Origin: an uncultured Oscillospiraceae bacterium
GTDB taxonomy: Bacteria; Bacillota; Clostridia; Oscillospirales; Acutalibacteraceae
Direction of reading: 5' to 3'
DNA: 7,223 bases
NCBI GenBank assembly: GCA_900547275.1
Contig: URGA01000084.1
Span: 1-7,223 of the forward strand
Below the pieces are notes generated by a model, which ran no database searches, was not told the origin of the DNA, and saw only the letters and a list, made by a program, of their open reading frames with translations. Each line of letters starts with the position of its first letter. Within the stretch, counting starts at the first letter, position 1. Shown here one piece after another: positions 6,659 to 7,223 of the stretch. The position numbers and the translations under genes are program-made.

Positions 6659-7223
6659 TACTGAACCTCCGCCAGCGTTTCATCTATAATTTCAGCCCAG
6701 GAAGCTTTATCTCTGGCACCAACATACGCCATACCAACCTGATTGCCTTTGCTGTCAACAAAAAAAGTAGTCGGAACAGATGTTATCTGGCTGAGAAGTC
6801 CGTACATATCCGTTGACGGAACAATATGTGTATAATCCGCTCCGGTTTTGCCTACTATATCCTGAGCTGTTTCAAGCTGGGTCTGGCTGATGCTTCCGTC
6901 GCTGTCTGTCAGGTCGGTAACAAGTCCCACTATCTGTACTCCCTTGCCGCTGTATTCATCAGCAAGTTCGCCCAGTTCGGGCATTTCGTTAAGACAAGGT
7001 GTGCAAAAAGTTGCCCAAACGTTAACCATAGTAAGTTTATAATCTGCTAAAGCCGTCTGGTCAACGGTATTACCGTTTAGGTCGGTAGCACTGAAGTTCG
7101 CCAAAATTCCAGCAGACGCGCTGTTTGATGAAGTGCTTTTATCAGAAGACGAAGCCGTTGTGCCGTCGGAAGCAGAGCCGTCGTTCTGAGTGACCGAAGA
7201 GCAGGAAGCGAGCATAATTACCG
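6658..7223 (-). CDS. TlpA/ResA-like thioredoxin-fold lipoprotein, 5' end cut by window
   Basis: The frame stays open to the window edge, so the methionine at 7215 is probably internal. The visible start, V-I-M-L-A-S-C-S-S, is the end of a lipoprotein signal with an LASC lipobox; the Cys (5th residue counted from that Met) would be lipidated and hold the protein on the outer membrane face. A Ser/Thr/Asp/Ala-rich linker follows (about residues 6-35). The thioredoxin domain runs from FSATDLNGNTV through NVWATFCTPC (redox pair C71/C74) and ends after SVPTTFFVD, whose P148 is the expected cis-proline. The insert between the redox helix and the next strand is typical of TlpA/ResA proteins that reduce extracytoplasmic disulfides. 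No cytochrome c maturation gene is seen nearby, so the target is not evident. It is the first visible gene of a three-gene operon, joined to the small CXXC gene by TAATG. Confidence 0.92.
   Translation of the reverse strand, partial: VIMLASCSSVTQNDGSASDGTTASSSDKSTSSNSASAGILANFSATDLNGNTVDQTALADYKLTMVNVWATFCTPCLNEMPELGELADEYSGKGVQIVGLVTDLTDSDGSISQTQLETAQDIVGKTGADYTHIVPSTDMYGLLSQITSVPTTFFVDSKGNQVGMAYVGARDKASWAEIIDETLAEVQ
6665..6670 (-). promoter_or_regulatory. Ribosome binding site of the small CXXC gene
   Basis: A GGAGGT sequence on the minus strand, inside the last codons of the thioredoxin-like gene, lies 6 bases before the ATG at 6658. Its strength and spacing show that the 48-codon frame is a real gene rather than a chance ORF. 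Confidence 0.8.

Noticed and set aside
7213..7215. ATG at 7215 as the start of the thioredoxin-like protein
   Set aside because: It would leave only three residues before the lipobox Cys; the frame is open to the window edge and the signal peptide should lie beyond it.

Overview
The window (about 45% GC by eye) looks like the chromosome of an anaerobic Firmicute of the class Clostridia, probably a gut- or rumen-type lineage. This rests on the carbohydrate-active gene set, strong GGAGG-type ribosome binding sites, and a three-gene redox cassette of the kind known from Clostridioides difficile and relatives (CD1871A family). The species cannot be named from the sequence.

Right-pointing block (bases 1-5540): four closely spaced genes on the + strand, probably one operon whose promoter lies before the window. 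In order they are: the C-terminal part of a GH36-type alpha-galactosidase; an exported calcineurin-like metallophosphoesterase with all its metal-binding motifs; a DUF5054 protein that resembles GH38 alpha-mannosidases at its N-terminus; and a trehalase/GH63-like (alpha/alpha)6 glycosidase whose reading frame is broken by two opposite frameshifts about 165-190 bases apart. The two complete or reconstructable hydrolases lack signal peptides, so they are probably cytoplasmic enzymes trimming imported oligosaccharides. The phosphoesterase has a signal peptide or anchor and works outside the membrane.

Divider (5548-5586): a strong hairpin with a T-run on one side and an A-run on the other. It serves as a shared bidirectional terminator between the two convergent operons.

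Left-pointing block (7223-5593, read on the - strand): a tightly packed three-gene operon. It encodes a thioredoxin-fold lipoprotein (TlpA/ResA-like, entering from outside the window), a 48-residue one-helix membrane protein ending in a CXXC motif (CD1871A family), and a polytopic membrane protein with many cysteines and two 4Fe-4S ferredoxin motifs (NapH/CcoG-like). The genes overlap by 1 and 8 bases. The simplest reading is a membrane electron relay carrying reducing power from cytoplasmic Fe-S clusters to thiols on the outer face of the membrane. This is the most interesting part of the window, and as far as I know its biochemical role has not been established.

No tRNA, rRNA, CRISPR array, insertion sequence, attachment site or origin was seen. 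No stretch over 300 bases lacks a gene.
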